This document shows positions 36,244 through 45,415 of a stretch of DNA of 64,000 nucleotides, piece after piece. The translations under genes were made by a program, and so were the position numbers. A model generated the notes under the pieces. The model was not told where the DNA came from, made no database searches, and saw only the letters and a program-made list of their open reading frames with translations. Position 1 is the stretch's first letter. Every line of letters starts with the position of its first letter. Source of the DNA: a bacterium (GTDB lineage: Bacteria; Patescibacteriota; Minisyncoccia; Minisyncoccales; Minisyncoccaceae); contig JALOBW010000001.1 in NCBI GenBank assembly GCA_023228085.1, forward strand, positions 186,001-250,000, written 5' to 3'.

Positions 36244-37242
36244 ATGAAAAGAAAATTTGAACTGCCATTAATAAATGCTCATACTCATGCTGCCATGGTT
36301 GCTTTCAGAGGTAAAGGAGAAGATATGCCTCTTCATAATTGGTTAAATGACTGCATATGGCCCATGGAAGGGGAATTAATTAATCCAGAATTTATATATT
36401 CCAATACTGAGTTGGCAATTACAGAGATGAAGAAAAATGGGATAAAAGCATTTATGGATATGTATTTTTATGAGGATGAAGTAGCTAAAGCAGTAATTGA
36501 AAATGATTTTTTAGCAGTAATTGGTGAGGGTCTTATTGATATAAGAGGACAGGATGTTTTTGATAATGATATTAAAAGAACCGAAGAGCTTTTAATAAAA
36601 TATAAAGAGAATAAAAATATTATAGTTTCAGTTGCTCCACATTCACCCTATACTGTAAATGAGGATAACCTACTAAAGGCAAAAGATATTGCAAGAAAAC
36701 ATAATGCAATATATCAAATTCATATTTCAGAAACAAAAAAAGAAGTTGATGATTCAATAAAAAAACATAATCTGACTCCTGTTGAATATTTGAATAAATT
36801 GGGAGTGCTTGATGAAAAAACTATTTTGGTGCATTGTGTTTGGCTTACTAGTAAGGATATTGCAATAATATCGGAAAAAGGATGTAGTGTTGTGCATTGT
36901 CCATTAAGTAATCTTAAACTAGGATCAGGAATTGCACCAATTAAAGATATTATCAATGCTGGAATTAATGTTGCTATTGGTACCGATGGGGCAGCAAGTT
37001 CTAATCGTTTAGATGTTTGGGAGGCTGGAAAATTTTGTGCCTTATTACAAAAAGGTGTGAATTGTGATTCTTCGCTATTACCAGTACGAAAGGTTATAGA
37101 AATGATGACCATAAATGGGATGAAGGCTTTAGGTATAAATTCCGTTAAAGGGAAAAGCATTAGTGATATAGAAGCAAAAATTAAAAATGACGATTTTAAT
37201 TTTTTATATGAAAATAATGCCGAGGAATTAGATTTTTGTTAA
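36244..37242 (+). CDS. Amidohydrolase, MtaD/TrzN-like deaminase
   Basis: A metal-dependent deaminase-type barrel. Metal and catalytic residues are visible in NAHTHAAM (HxH), QIHISE, LVHCVWL and GTDGAASSN, with APHSPYTV matching MTA/SAH deaminases. At 332 residues it lacks the N-terminal beta-sandwich half present in the usual 430-residue enzymes, and the C-terminal GSLEVGKKADL end is reduced to NSVKGKSISDIE. It may be a minimal natural form or a truncated copy. A purine or related deaminase is the family expectation. Confidence 0.75.
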   Translation: MKRKFELPLINAHTHAAMVAFRGKGEDMPLHNWLNDCIWPMEGELINPEFIYSNTELAITEMKKNGIKAFMDMYFYEDEVAKAVIENDFLAVIGEGLIDIRGQDVFDNDIKRTEELLIKYKENKNIIVSVAPHSPYTVNEDNLLKAKDIARKHNAIYQIHISETKKEVDDSIKKHNLTPVEYLNKLGVLDEKTILVHCVWLTSKDIAIISEKGCSVVHCPLSNLKLGSGIAPIKDIINAGINVAIGTDGAASSNRLDVWEAGKFCALLQKGVNCDSSLLPVRKVIEMMTINGMKALGINSVKGKSISDIEAKIKNDDFNFLYENNAEELDFC

Positions 37243-37250
37243 AATTACTT

Positions 37251-37279
37251 TTGATTTAATTTTTATTATGTTTTATAAT
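37251..37279 (+). promoter_or_regulatory. Promoter of the large surface protein
   Basis: TTGATT (37251-37256), a 17-base spacer and TATAAT (37274-37279). Confidence 0.65.
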
Positions 37280-37326
37280 AATTAATAATACCTAAAACTT
37301 AATATAATTAATTTTATTCAACTCGC

Positions 37327-40300
37327 ATGAGACAAGAAGAGTTATTGCAATTTATTTTTCTTTTTATTTTCATTGTCTTGATTGCCGTTTTGGTTGGTAC
37401 CAATATTAGTAGGTTTAATCTTGCTGATGCTGGCGAAACAGTTAGCAATATATCTGTTAGTAGCGTAGCTTTTGGAGCCGAGAATTCTCTTTATGCTGGA
37501 ACCTCAGTAATGAAAATTTGGGCAAATCATCCGTTCAGCATACAACTAACGGGAAAAAATTTAAATTCTCAGGCAACTTCTCAGATTATTTTTTCTAATT
37601 CTACGTATTCTGGATCAATTACTAAAGATTTTGATTGTGAAAATTCTTCTAACGCGGATTATTGTTCTTTTAGCGTAGATCCTCTTACGTTTCCTGGATA
37701 TTGGTCTGGGGTTATTAAAGTTAATGGAAATGTTATAAAAACTTTCTATTTTGATGTTATCCAAATGTGTGGTGTCTCCAATAACCAGGTTTATTCTTTT
37801 GATAGTACTATTAATAGTTGCTCTGGTATTGTTTCTTCAAAAGGATTATTGTTATGTAATTATCCATCTCAATTAGTTAATGAAGCTATATTAAGTAATA
37901 ATACCTGTCAGTGGACATGTTCTTATCAACTATCACCTAATTATTCTAAAACAACCGAGTCATGTTTATTTAACGTAAGAACAAGTAATTCCGTTTATCC
38001 AAATCCTACATTGAGTTGTGGGGCTTCATCGGCAACGAATTTAACTGCTAGTAGTACGGGTCTTTGTAGCTCTGGTTCGGTAATCGCCTTTGAAGAAAAA
38101 GCTGATGGAAGTGGATGGACATGGATTTGTTCGTTATCTGGACATGAGCCATTATCGTGTAGTGCAACAAGAATAGTCCCTGGAAAATGTTCATATTTAA
38201 ATACTTATACATCTCTACCAACAACTGGTTCGTGCAGCTCTGGGAAAGTGAAGAGTTTTTCCTTATCGGGCAATACAGCTAATTGGGTATGCGAAGGTAG
38301 TACTAATGATTCGTGCAGTGTTATTATTGGGGAATGCTCAAAGTTTGAGCAATTAACGACGATACCATCTTCGGGATTATGTATCAGTGGTAATCCAACG
38401 ACTCCTAATACTACAAATACGGGGTGGAGTTGGAGTTGCAATGGTAAAAATGGAGGAAAGAGTGTTGAGTGCAGTGCAATTAAGAAAAGTGAAGTACTTA
38501 TAACCATTGATGCATCCAAAATAACTATTAGTCCATCTACGGTAAAAGCGGGAGAAGTTGTTTCGGTAAAAATAACAGATGCTGCCGCTTCAAATCAGGA
38601 CTCCTTAATGCTAGTAGCGAAACCAATTTTATCTCACTTAAATAATCAAGCTTCGGCATTGTTATCAAAATGTACTGACAACAATGGTTTTTGTGGGAAT
38701 TTTGTTGCTCCTGATAGTGCTGGAGAGTGGTCAATTTCTTTATATTCTTCGGATAATAAAAATATTCCGATTTCTACATTAAAAACTTTCATTATAGTTT
38801 CTGATTTACAAATCCCAGTTATTACTGCTCCAGTCATTAGTCCTTCAGTCGCAACTGCTGGTGAAAACATAACTATCAAACTTTCCGTATCTGGTACAAT
38901 TAAAGGAGTGAAGGTTGAGTTAAATCCAACAAGCAAAAGTTTCTCTCTTAAAAATTCTCTGCAAAAAGGAGCTTGTTCCGAAAGCAAAGACTTATGGTGT
39001 GGAACATTAAAAATACCAGCTACTTCTCCTGGCGGGAATTGGAATGCAAAAGTTGTTTCATATATTGATAATATTGGAACAGAAAAAACTATTACTTCTG
39101 ATATTTCTGCTTCTTTCGTTGTAAGAATTCCTTGTAGTTATAATTATTCGGATTGGAGCAATTGTGTTAATGGTAAAAAAAGCCGAAGCGTGGTATCTGC
39201 TTATCCCACAGGATGTATTGATAGTGAAAAAATAACCGAAGCAAGCTGCGAAAGTGTTTCATGTACTGCTTATAATTATTCGGATTGGAGTAGTTGTTTA
39301 AATGGAAAGAGGACACGAAAACTAATTTCTGCTACTCCTAGTGGATGTTTAGGGAATGCTATTCTTGAAGAAGCTTGTACTATCCCTCAGGTTTCTTGTA
39401 GCGAAGATAAGTGGGAATGTGAGAATTGGCAGCCTTGCACACCAGAGGATAAACAAATAAGGAGATGTTTTGTTATTTTTGATTGCCCTTTGGTTTCTAG
39501 TAGTTCTCCAGAATTATCTAAGTCTTGCAGTTATGTGCAAGACAGTACTAATCCTATAACTACCCCAGTATCTCCAAATCAACCAATTTCAATTCCTACT
39601 GAAACAATAAATAGCTCCGATACAACCATAATTACGTATACAAAAACTGATATTTCTTTAGAGTGCACACTTGAAGGTATTACAGATGTTAATACTTGCC
39701 AGGATTATATTGCTCAGATTAATATAGCAGATCATTGTATTTCAAATAAGATAACAAGTTTTGATCAATGTAAAAAGTATCTTTTAACAAAGTATCCAAC
39801 TCTTATAAAATGCCAAAAACTAAAGACATCTGAATGTGAAGTCTATATCAACGATGTTCTTTTGGCAGATCTTAAAAATTCAATTTCTGAAGAAAGTAAA
39901 GAAAAATTAAAAGATTATACTGGAACTGTTGCTGCTGTTAACGCACAAGAAAAAACAATAAATGTCACTAATAAGAATACTGGAGAATCATCTTCTATTA
40001 AGGTTGAAAATATTCCTATTGCAAACGATGTTTCTGTTAATCTTTTGCTAACGAAAACAAGTGATGAACAAAAACATTTATCTCCAGTTGCTATTACTTT
40101 TGATTTTAATAAAAACGGAATTCCTGATGATATTGAATCACGTTTAGGATCAAATATTGATAAAGATGTCTTAATAGGTGTTGATAAAGCTATTATTGAT
40201 GGGAAGTCGTTGGAGCAACCAAAGTTAAAAAAAGAAACCTTAATTAGCGGACAGTTAACAATTGATCAGGTTAATAATAAAGATGGAGGTATTAAGTTTC

Positions 40301-40692
40301 AGGGAAAGGCAACTCCTAATCAGGTTGTGACATTATTTATTTATAGTACAATGCCAATTGTAATCACTGTTAAAGCTGATTCAAATGGAAATTGGATATA
40401 CGAACTTGATAAAACCTTAATAAATGGAAAACATGAAGCATATGTTGTTATCAACAATAGTGAGGGACGTATTCTTGAAGCTAGTTTACCTAAACCATTC
40501 TTCATAGATGAAGCAAGGGCTGTTGCTATGGATGAGTTTGTAAGGATAGAGGACGCAAGTTCTATTTCTGTTCCTGAAAGTTCGGATAACTTTATAAAAA
40601 CATATGTTGGCGCAGGACTGGGATTTATATTTTTACTCATAGTAATATTTTTCTTTATTCGTATAAAGGCAGCAGAACAAGAAAAACAGTAA
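37327..40692 (+). CDS. Large cysteine-rich surface protein
   Basis: 1121 residues with a membrane helix at each end (about 9-24 and 1093-1113), so the middle is extracellular. It has repeated modules with paired Cys and Trp (CSYNYSDWSNC, YNYSDWSSC, WECENWQPC) like thrombospondin type 1 repeats, further modules GLCSSGSVIAF and GSCSSGKVKSF, two Ig-like domains around 395-610, a calcium-binding-like DFNKNGIPDDIESRL segment, and an Ig-like domain before the C-terminal helix. No enzyme motif. Probably an attachment or surface-layer protein. The downstream sensor kinase begins nine bases later. Confidence 0.8.
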   Translation: MRQEELLQFIFLFIFIVLIAVLVGTNISRFNLADAGETVSNISVSSVAFGAENSLYAGTSVMKIWANHPFSIQLTGKNLNSQATSQIIFSNSTYSGSITKDFDCENSSNADYCSFSVDPLTFPGYWSGVIKVNGNVIKTFYFDVIQMCGVSNNQVYSFDSTINSCSGIVSSKGLLLCNYPSQLVNEAILSNNTCQWTCSYQLSPNYSKTTESCLFNVRTSNSVYPNPTLSCGASSATNLTASSTGLCSSGSVIAFEEKADGSGWTWICSLSGHEPLSCSATRIVPGKCSYLNTYTSLPTTGSCSSGKVKSFSLSGNTANWVCEGSTNDSCSVIIGECSKFEQLTTIPSSGLCISGNPTTPNTTNTGWSWSCNGKNGGKSVECSAIKKSEVLITIDASKITISPSTVKAGEVVSVKITDAAASNQDSLMLVAKPILSHLNNQASALLSKCTDNNGFCGNFVAPDSAGEWSISLYSSDNKNIPISTLKTFIIVSDLQIPVITAPVISPSVATAGENITIKLSVSGTIKGVKVELNPTSKSFSLKNSLQKGACSESKDLWCGTLKIPATSPGGNWNAKVVSYIDNIGTEKTITSDISASFVVRIPCSYNYSDWSNCVNGKKSRSVVSAYPTGCIDSEKITEASCESVSCTAYNYSDWSSCLNGKRTRKLISATPSGCLGNAILEEACTIPQVSCSEDKWECENWQPCTPEDKQIRRCFVIFDCPLVSSSSPELSKSCSYVQDSTNPITTPVSPNQPISIPTETINSSDTTIITYTKTDISLECTLEGITDVNTCQDYIAQINIADHCISNKITSFDQCKKYLLTKYPTLIKCQKLKTSECEVYINDVLLADLKNSISEESKEKLKDYTGTVAAVNAQEKTINVTNKNTGESSSIKVENIPIANDVSVNLLLTKTSDEQKHLSPVAITFDFNKNGIPDDIESRLGSNIDKDVLIGVDKAIIDGKSLEQPKLKKETLISGQLTIDQVNNKDGGIKFQGKATPNQVVTLFIYSTMPIVITVKADSNGNWIYELDKTLINGKHEAYVVINNSEGRILEASLPKPFFIDEARAVAMDEFVRIEDASSISVPESSDNFIKTYVGAGLGFIFLLIVIFFFIRIKAAEQEKQ

Positions 40693-40700
40693 TTATTAAA

Positions 40701-42092
40701 ATGAAAGTTTCTAATATCAATATTTTTTTAAAGGACAATAAACAGTTTATATATTCTATTGTTCTTATGATTGTAATACCAAGTGTTATTATTTTTAACA
40801 CTTGGCTTTTTTCTCAGTCACTTAAAAATACTGTAGATCAAAGTTTGCGAGATAAGGCAGTGGGGGTAAGTCAATCCATTAATATATCTTTAGCTAACAG
40901 TTTAAGTTCTCCCGAAGAACTTCAGAAGTATGTTGATAATTGGAAAAAATTTTCTGCTAACCAAGAATTAATTGATGAAAAATATGAAGATGATGTTATA
41001 GCTCTTGATATTCTTTATAGAGATAATGATAGTTTTAAATTGATAGCTAGTTTTGATAAAGACAAAATTGGACAGTCTTATGATTCAATGGCATATGTTA
41101 TTGCTTGGAATTCTAATTGGCCAAGTGCTCAAAAAATAATAGACCATAGTAATAATAACTATTATTGGATGGTTGTTTCTCCTATGAAAGATTCTCTTGG
41201 TGATAAACAAGCCTTATTAGTGATGACTATTTCTGCTAACGCTATTGATACAGCCCTTTCTATTGCTTTAACAAATTCATATCTTGTTTTGATATTTTCG
41301 GTTATTGCTATAATACTACTTCTGTTAGCAAATTCTCGCCTTTTTGAGCATGCTCTGCTTTATCAAAAAATCAAAGAAATTGATCAAATGAAAGACGAAT
41401 TTATATCTATGGCATCTCACGAATTGCGAACCCCAGTCACTGTAATTAGAGGATACATATTAATGCTTATTGAAGATTCTAAAAGATTGGCAATTACTAG
41501 TGAAGCCTTAGAATATCTTAATACAATTAAAATATCTACAGAACGATTAGGTTCGTTGATTGAAGATCTTTTGAATGTAAGTCGTATTGAACAGGGAAGA
41601 ATGAAAAACGATAGTCATCCTATTGATGTTTATCCCATCGTTGAAGGAGTCACTAATCAATTTTTAATACAAGCGAAAGAAAAAAATATTTCTTTAACTT
41701 GCACTAAAGAGAACTTAGAATCATCTATTGTGAATATTGATAAAGATAGACTTGAGCAGGTATTAGTCAATATTATTGGAAATGCAATAAAATATACTCC
41801 GAGTGGCAACGTTGACGTGAAAGTAAGAAGCAAGAATAACTCTTTGTTTATATTGGTTAAAGATAGTGGAATAGGAATGACGGCAAAAGAAAGAGAGCAT
41901 TTATTTGAAAAATTTTATAGAATAAAAAATTCTAAAACTAATGATATTATTGGAACGGGATTAGGATTGTGGATAACAAAACAAATTGTTGAACTAATGA
42001 ATGGATCAATTTCGGTTGACTCTATGGAGGGAGCTGGAAGTCTGTTTACAATAGAGTTCCCGCTAGTAAAAGAAGAAAAAAAAGAGCGTTAA
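40701..42092 (+). CDS. Sensor histidine kinase
   Basis: Two membrane helices (about 15-37 and 192-213) flank a 150-residue extracytoplasmic domain that may be CACHE-like. The kinase core is complete: MASHELRTPVTVIRG with phospho-acceptor His240, N box NIIGNAIKYTP, G1 DSGIGM, F box FEKFYR and G2 GTGLGLWI. No response regulator is encoded next to it on this strand. It is an orphan sensor, co-transcribed with the surface protein, and converges with the ComQ-like gene. Length 463. Confidence 0.93.
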   Translation: MKVSNINIFLKDNKQFIYSIVLMIVIPSVIIFNTWLFSQSLKNTVDQSLRDKAVGVSQSINISLANSLSSPEELQKYVDNWKKFSANQELIDEKYEDDVIALDILYRDNDSFKLIASFDKDKIGQSYDSMAYVIAWNSNWPSAQKIIDHSNNNYYWMVVSPMKDSLGDKQALLVMTISANAIDTALSIALTNSYLVLIFSVIAIILLLLANSRLFEHALLYQKIKEIDQMKDEFISMASHELRTPVTVIRGYILMLIEDSKRLAITSEALEYLNTIKISTERLGSLIEDLLNVSRIEQGRMKNDSHPIDVYPIVEGVTNQFLIQAKEKNISLTCTKENLESSIVNIDKDRLEQVLVNIIGNAIKYTPSGNVDVKVRSKNNSLFILVKDSGIGMTAKEREHLFEKFYRIKNSKTNDIIGTGLGLWITKQIVELMNGSISVDSMEGAGSLFTIEFPLVKEEKKER

Positions 42093-42101
42093 GCTCTTTT
42101 T
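42080..42101. terminator. Shared terminator of convergent genes
   Basis: AAAAGAGC pairs with GCTCTTTT around GTTAA, between the kinase (plus) and the ComQ-like gene (minus). Confidence 0.8.
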
Positions 42102-43818
42102 AAAATTCTTCCAACATTTCAATGCCTCTTTTTTGTTCAAGCAAGGCTTTAAGTGCTATCTTTTCGTTTATATCTACGTAATATTCTAAGTATTTATAAT
42201 CTGTAAGGTCTAATTTATGAAGAGCACTCCTTGATTTTTCAGTAAATCCTAATACTTTTTTTGCTGACATTGGGAGTACATTAAACCAGAATAATTCTTG
42301 GATTTTCTCTATATCGTTTTCAAGATTTATTACTTTTTCGTTTGGATATTTTTCTTTCCATTTGTCTAATATCATTGCAACGACTGTACTAATGTGTCCT
42401 CTTCTCATATCTTCTTCCCAGTCGTGGGCATCATCATTTATTTGCATAGCGATTAAGTAATTTTTAAAATATGCAATCAAATTTTTTATAGCTTCTGATT
42501 CTATATCATATCCTGATTCTAGCATTATAAAAACTGGTCCAAGTATATGCCCTGAAGATGGGTAGAATTTGTATGAATAGTCCTCATAATTTGGGATTGA
42601 TTCGGGAATAATAAATTTTGAGTTCTTTATTGTCGCCCGACAATGTGCAACTTCCCAAGAATTCGCCATATCAAGATTATTCATAATCATATCAAAAAAC
42701 TCAATGTGTTTCTTTTCGTTAAATATTAAGGAAAAATAAGAAATATATTTTCTGGCAAATGCATTAGCGCTTGGAAGAATTTTTGGATTAGCTTCTTCGT
42801 CTTCATCCCAGAAGTCATCGTAGATTATGAAAGCCGTCCAAAAAAATGTGTTCATTAATCCCAAGTCAATAATTTTTTCTTCTGGTATGTTGCTATTAAT
42901 TGATTTTGCAACATAATAAGATATTAAGGACATTTGTTTATCCTTATTTCTGTTAATGGTTTTTTTAATTTGATCAAGAGATATTTCCGAAAATTCTGTT
43001 GAAAGGTTTTCTAAAATCTTTTCTGCTCTTTTTAATATTTTTCCGGTCATTGAGACTTCATCTGCTTTTTCCTTTTTAAGCTTTTTGATATTTTCATATT
43101 CGGAAATCATTTTGTAATAAAAACTAAAATTAAGCTCTGGCGTAGTTTTGATATTTTTGATAAAAACGAAATTATTATCAAGTTCGTTTATCCTATTATC
43201 TATTTGTAATATTTGATCATATAAATCTTCGTCGTATCCTAGATTTAAGAGCGAAAGGATATCTATTATTTGGTCTAGAATGTTTTTGTCTTTCTTTTCA
43301 AGAATTTTTTTAATTAATTTTTCTTTTTCATTTCCTTCATAAATCTCAGATAGAAAGTAGGTAAGAAGAGAGTCAATAATTAAATTTGTTTTTATTTGAT
43401 CATTTTTTATATTTTCTTCTATAAAATCGTCAAGGTTTGATATTCTTGTTTCTTGTGATAGTAAGAGGTTTGCAATTATTATATTTAGTTCAGTTTCGGT
43501 TTTGCCATCTTTATTTTTGTATGGTCCTCCTTCTTTTTGTTCTATTTCACTAAGTTTTTTAATAATCCTAGCAATTTCTTTACCAGTTATCTCTTCGGGA
43601 AATGTTTTTGAGATGTTAGAAATTGTAATAAAAGATATTTCTGAGAGTTCGTCATAAAAAAGATTATGTAGCGATTTTTTCGCTATTGATGTAGTATCGC
43701 TATCTAAATGATTTTTAAGATTTTTGATAATGAAACTTGATAGAAGTAATGTTTCATTATTGTTTTCTTGATCTTTATAAAGTTGTTTTTGTTTGTCCAA
43801 GATGGTTTCTATTTTCAT
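42100..43818 (-). CDS. ComQ-like protein: isoprenoid synthase fold with unknown N-terminal half
   Basis: The C-terminal half (about 295-560) resembles a class I isoprenoid synthase. IIYDDFWDEDEE has the first Asp-rich motif (Asp334-Asp335-x-x-Asp338) after a hydrophobic helix, and QINDDAHDWEED the second (Asp462-Asp463-x-x-Asp466), the metal-diphosphate sites of prenyl transferases. The first 290 residues are helical and I do not recognise them. At 572 residues it is nearly twice the size of ComQ. It overlaps the preceding histidine-kinase gene by 44 bases, so it is translated with it. With the adjacent Trp-containing peptide, a peptide-prenylating enzyme is the most attractive reading; a terpene or prenyl-diphosphate synthase is the main alternative. 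Confidence 0.7.
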   Translation of the reverse strand: MKIETILDKQKQLYKDQENNNETLLLSSFIIKNLKNHLDSDTTSIAKKSLHNLFYDELSEISFITISNISKTFPEEITGKEIARIIKKLSEIEQKEGGPYKNKDGKTETELNIIIANLLLSQETRISNLDDFIEENIKNDQIKTNLIIDSLLTYFLSEIYEGNEKEKLIKKILEKKDKNILDQIIDILSLLNLGYDEDLYDQILQIDNRINELDNNFVFIKNIKTTPELNFSFYYKMISEYENIKKLKKEKADEVSMTGKILKRAEKILENLSTEFSEISLDQIKKTINRNKDKQMSLISYYVAKSINSNIPEEKIIDLGLMNTFFWTAFIIYDDFWDEDEEANPKILPSANAFARKYISYFSLIFNEKKHIEFFDMIMNNLDMANSWEVAHCRATIKNSKFIIPESIPNYEDYSYKFYPSSGHILGPVFIMLESGYDIESEAIKNLIAYFKNYLIAMQINDDAHDWEEDMRRGHISTVVAMILDKWKEKYPNEKVINLENDIEKIQELFWFNVLPMSAKKVLGFTEKSRSALHKLDLTDYKYLEYYVDINEKIALKALLEQKRGIEMLEEF

Positions 43819-45187
43819 TGTTTTTCAGTAAGAAACTTATTATAAACGCAGTTCCTTTATTTATTTTGCTTTTTACAACAATATCTCCCTCAAAATGTTT
43901 ATTTATTATTTCCTTAACAAGGAATAATCCGATTCCAGTACCTTTTCCGGTTTTTTTTGTGGTAAAGAAAGGATCAAAGATTTTAGCTTGAATTTCATCG
44001 GGTATTCCGCATCCATTATCTTTAATAATTATTTCTATTTTTTTATCAGTTTTTTCACTAGTAATTTCAATAATGTTTCTTGTATTTTTATTTTGAAAAG
44101 AATCAATTGAGTTAGAGATTATGTTTGTAATAATTTGGTTAAATTTTATTGAATCGCCGAACATTACTAAATCATTTTTTTCGTTGAATATTACTTCAAT
44201 ATTTGATTTTTTTGCCTTATAATTTAGTATTTCAATAGAGTCTTTAATTTCTTTGTTTATCAAAAAATATTCATCTGAATCTTGATTACTCATCTGTTTC
44301 CTAATTGATTCTATAAGTTTTTGCATTTTATCATTTGCGATAGTTGCCTTATTGATACTATTTTCAATAGTTTTTAAACTTTCATTTTTTTCACTTGTTT
44401 TTCTAATTTGTTCAATGTTTAGCGATATTGCCATAAGCGGGTTTATTAGGTCGTGAAATATTCCACTAGATAGTCTACCTAATTCCGCAAAGTGATATAC
44501 TTGAGTCATTTTTTCAATTTGTAGTTGCTGAATTTCTCTTGTTCTCTCCTCAACTCTTATTTCAAGATTACTTCTTTCTTTCTTTAATTCTTTTTCTGAG
44601 TTTCGTGCTCTTTGGAGGGATTTTTCTATTTCTCTATTTGATAGCCACGAGATAGTGGCTATTATAAAAAAGAAAGCTAAAAACATTACAATATCTTCTA
44701 TTTCGGCATATTTTGATATCCAACTCATGTCTGGATTAATGATCATTTTTTTTTGTAAGTATGCAAAAATGACGAGAGATAATGAGGATAGGATAGTTGT
44801 AAAAAATGCTACCTTAGTGTTTATTAATATTCCCGACATCACTATGATGAGTATATAGAATAGCAAGACTACTTGTGCTTGGGTACCCCATCTATATGAG
44901 ATATAGAGATTTATCAAAAAGAGAATGGATAAAAATACAAAAGAAGAGACCTTATGATGTCCTTTTTTTGAAATAAAAAACAAAGAGACAAACAATAAGA
45001 GAGTAAAAAAACTAATTATTAAAAAAAGAGAGTTGGTATAGTACTTGTCAATTCTTATTGCTGCTATAGTGCAAGCAAGAAATGTAAGCAAAATACAACT
45101 CAATAAGAGAATATTAAGTATATATTCTCGGCGACTAGAATCTTCGTCTTTTGAATTTGGCTGGATTAGTTTTTTTAAAAAAATCAT
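43775..45187 (-). CDS. Six-helix sensor histidine kinase, ComP-like by context
   Basis: Six membrane helices fill residues 22-185 with short loops, as in sensors of hydrophobic signals (AgrC, ComP and others). A coiled coil (about 188-230) leads to the kinase: SGIFHDLINPLMAIS with phospho-acceptor His245, N box ITNIISNSIDSF, G1 DNGCGIPDE and FDPFFTTKKTGKGTGIGLFL. The start is 10 bases after a hairpin. It lies between the peptide gene and the ComQ-like gene, with the response regulator upstream on the same strand. Unlike ComP it belongs to the HisKA/NtrB type rather than HisKA_3, so this is functional analogy, not proven orthology. Confidence 0.88.
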   Translation of the reverse strand: MIFLKKLIQPNSKDEDSSRREYILNILLLSCILLTFLACTIAAIRIDKYYTNSLFLIISFFTLLLFVSLFFISKKGHHKVSSFVFLSILFLINLYISYRWGTQAQVVLLFYILIIVMSGILINTKVAFFTTILSSLSLVIFAYLQKKMIINPDMSWISKYAEIEDIVMFLAFFFIIATISWLSNREIEKSLQRARNSEKELKKERSNLEIRVEERTREIQQLQIEKMTQVYHFAELGRLSSGIFHDLINPLMAISLNIEQIRKTSEKNESLKTIENSINKATIANDKMQKLIESIRKQMSNQDSDEYFLINKEIKDSIEILNYKAKKSNIEVIFNEKNDLVMFGDSIKFNQIITNIISNSIDSFQNKNTRNIIEITSEKTDKKIEIIIKDNGCGIPDEIQAKIFDPFFTTKKTGKGTGIGLFLVKEIINKHFEGDIVVKSKINKGTAFIISFLLKNNENRNHLGQTKTTL

Positions 45188-45196
45188 TTAATAGGG

Positions 45197-45225
45197 AAAG
45201 AAGGATGCATCGCATCCTTCTTTTT
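45197..45225. terminator. Strong hairpin between peptide and kinase genes
   Basis: A perfect 12-base stem (AAAGAAGGATGC, loop ATC, GCATCCTTCTTT). On the minus strand only TTT then CCC follows, so it is probably a weak or partial terminator or mRNA-stabilising end. That fits high peptide and lower kinase expression. The plus-strand T-run is longer, but no plus gene ends here. Confidence 0.7.
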
Positions 45226-45231
45226 AAATAT

Positions 45232-45339
45232 TTAGCCAACCCAAGGTAAGCCTGCAGTTCCTGATATCATGACTGCGAAAAGAGCAGTTTTATTCCTTAC
45301 ATCTTTTCTTGTTAGGAAATTTTTGATAAGATTTTGCAT
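45232..45339 (-). CDS. Candidate ComX-like pheromone precursor (35 residues)
   Basis: A small gene of 35 residues. The N-terminal part is basic and helical (MQNLIKNFLTRKDVRNK), the rest hydrophobic, ending AVMISGTAGLPWVG. Its only Trp is the third residue from the C-terminus, the same relative place as the prenylated Trp of ComX from B. subtilis 168. It has one possible start (the frame is closed just upstream), starts 73 bases after the regulator gene and ends eight bases before a strong hairpin. A weak ribosome site is the main doubt. The neighbours are a response regulator, a six-TM histidine kinase and an isoprenoid-synthase-like gene. Confidence 0.7.
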   Translation of the reverse strand: MQNLIKNFLTRKDVRNKTALFAVMISGTAGLPWVG

Positions 45340-45364
45340 CTTTTTTTGTTTTTAATCTTATTAT

Positions 45365-45415
45365 TTAAGGCTTCCGACTTTTGGGATTTCTAGAATCTCA
45401 CGATGATAGCCTTAA
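45365..45415. promoter_or_regulatory. Dyad and outer inverted repeat upstream of the peptide gene
   Basis: A near-palindrome GATTTCTAGAATC (45385-45397; core TTCTAGAA) sits inside an exact eight-base inverted repeat TTAAGGCT/AGCCTTAA (45365-45372 and 45408-45415). A minus-strand TAAGAT (45360-45355) could be the peptide -10; the dyad would then centre about 43 bases before transcription start, where a class II activator binds. It may be a response-regulator operator, or part of a hairpin ending the regulator mRNA. Confidence 0.45.

Noticed and set aside
40701..42092. The plus-strand sensor kinase as the partner of the ComX-like peptide
   Set aside because: It is on the other strand, has a large extracytoplasmic domain instead of six helices and is tied to the surface protein; the 43775 kinase is the better candidate.
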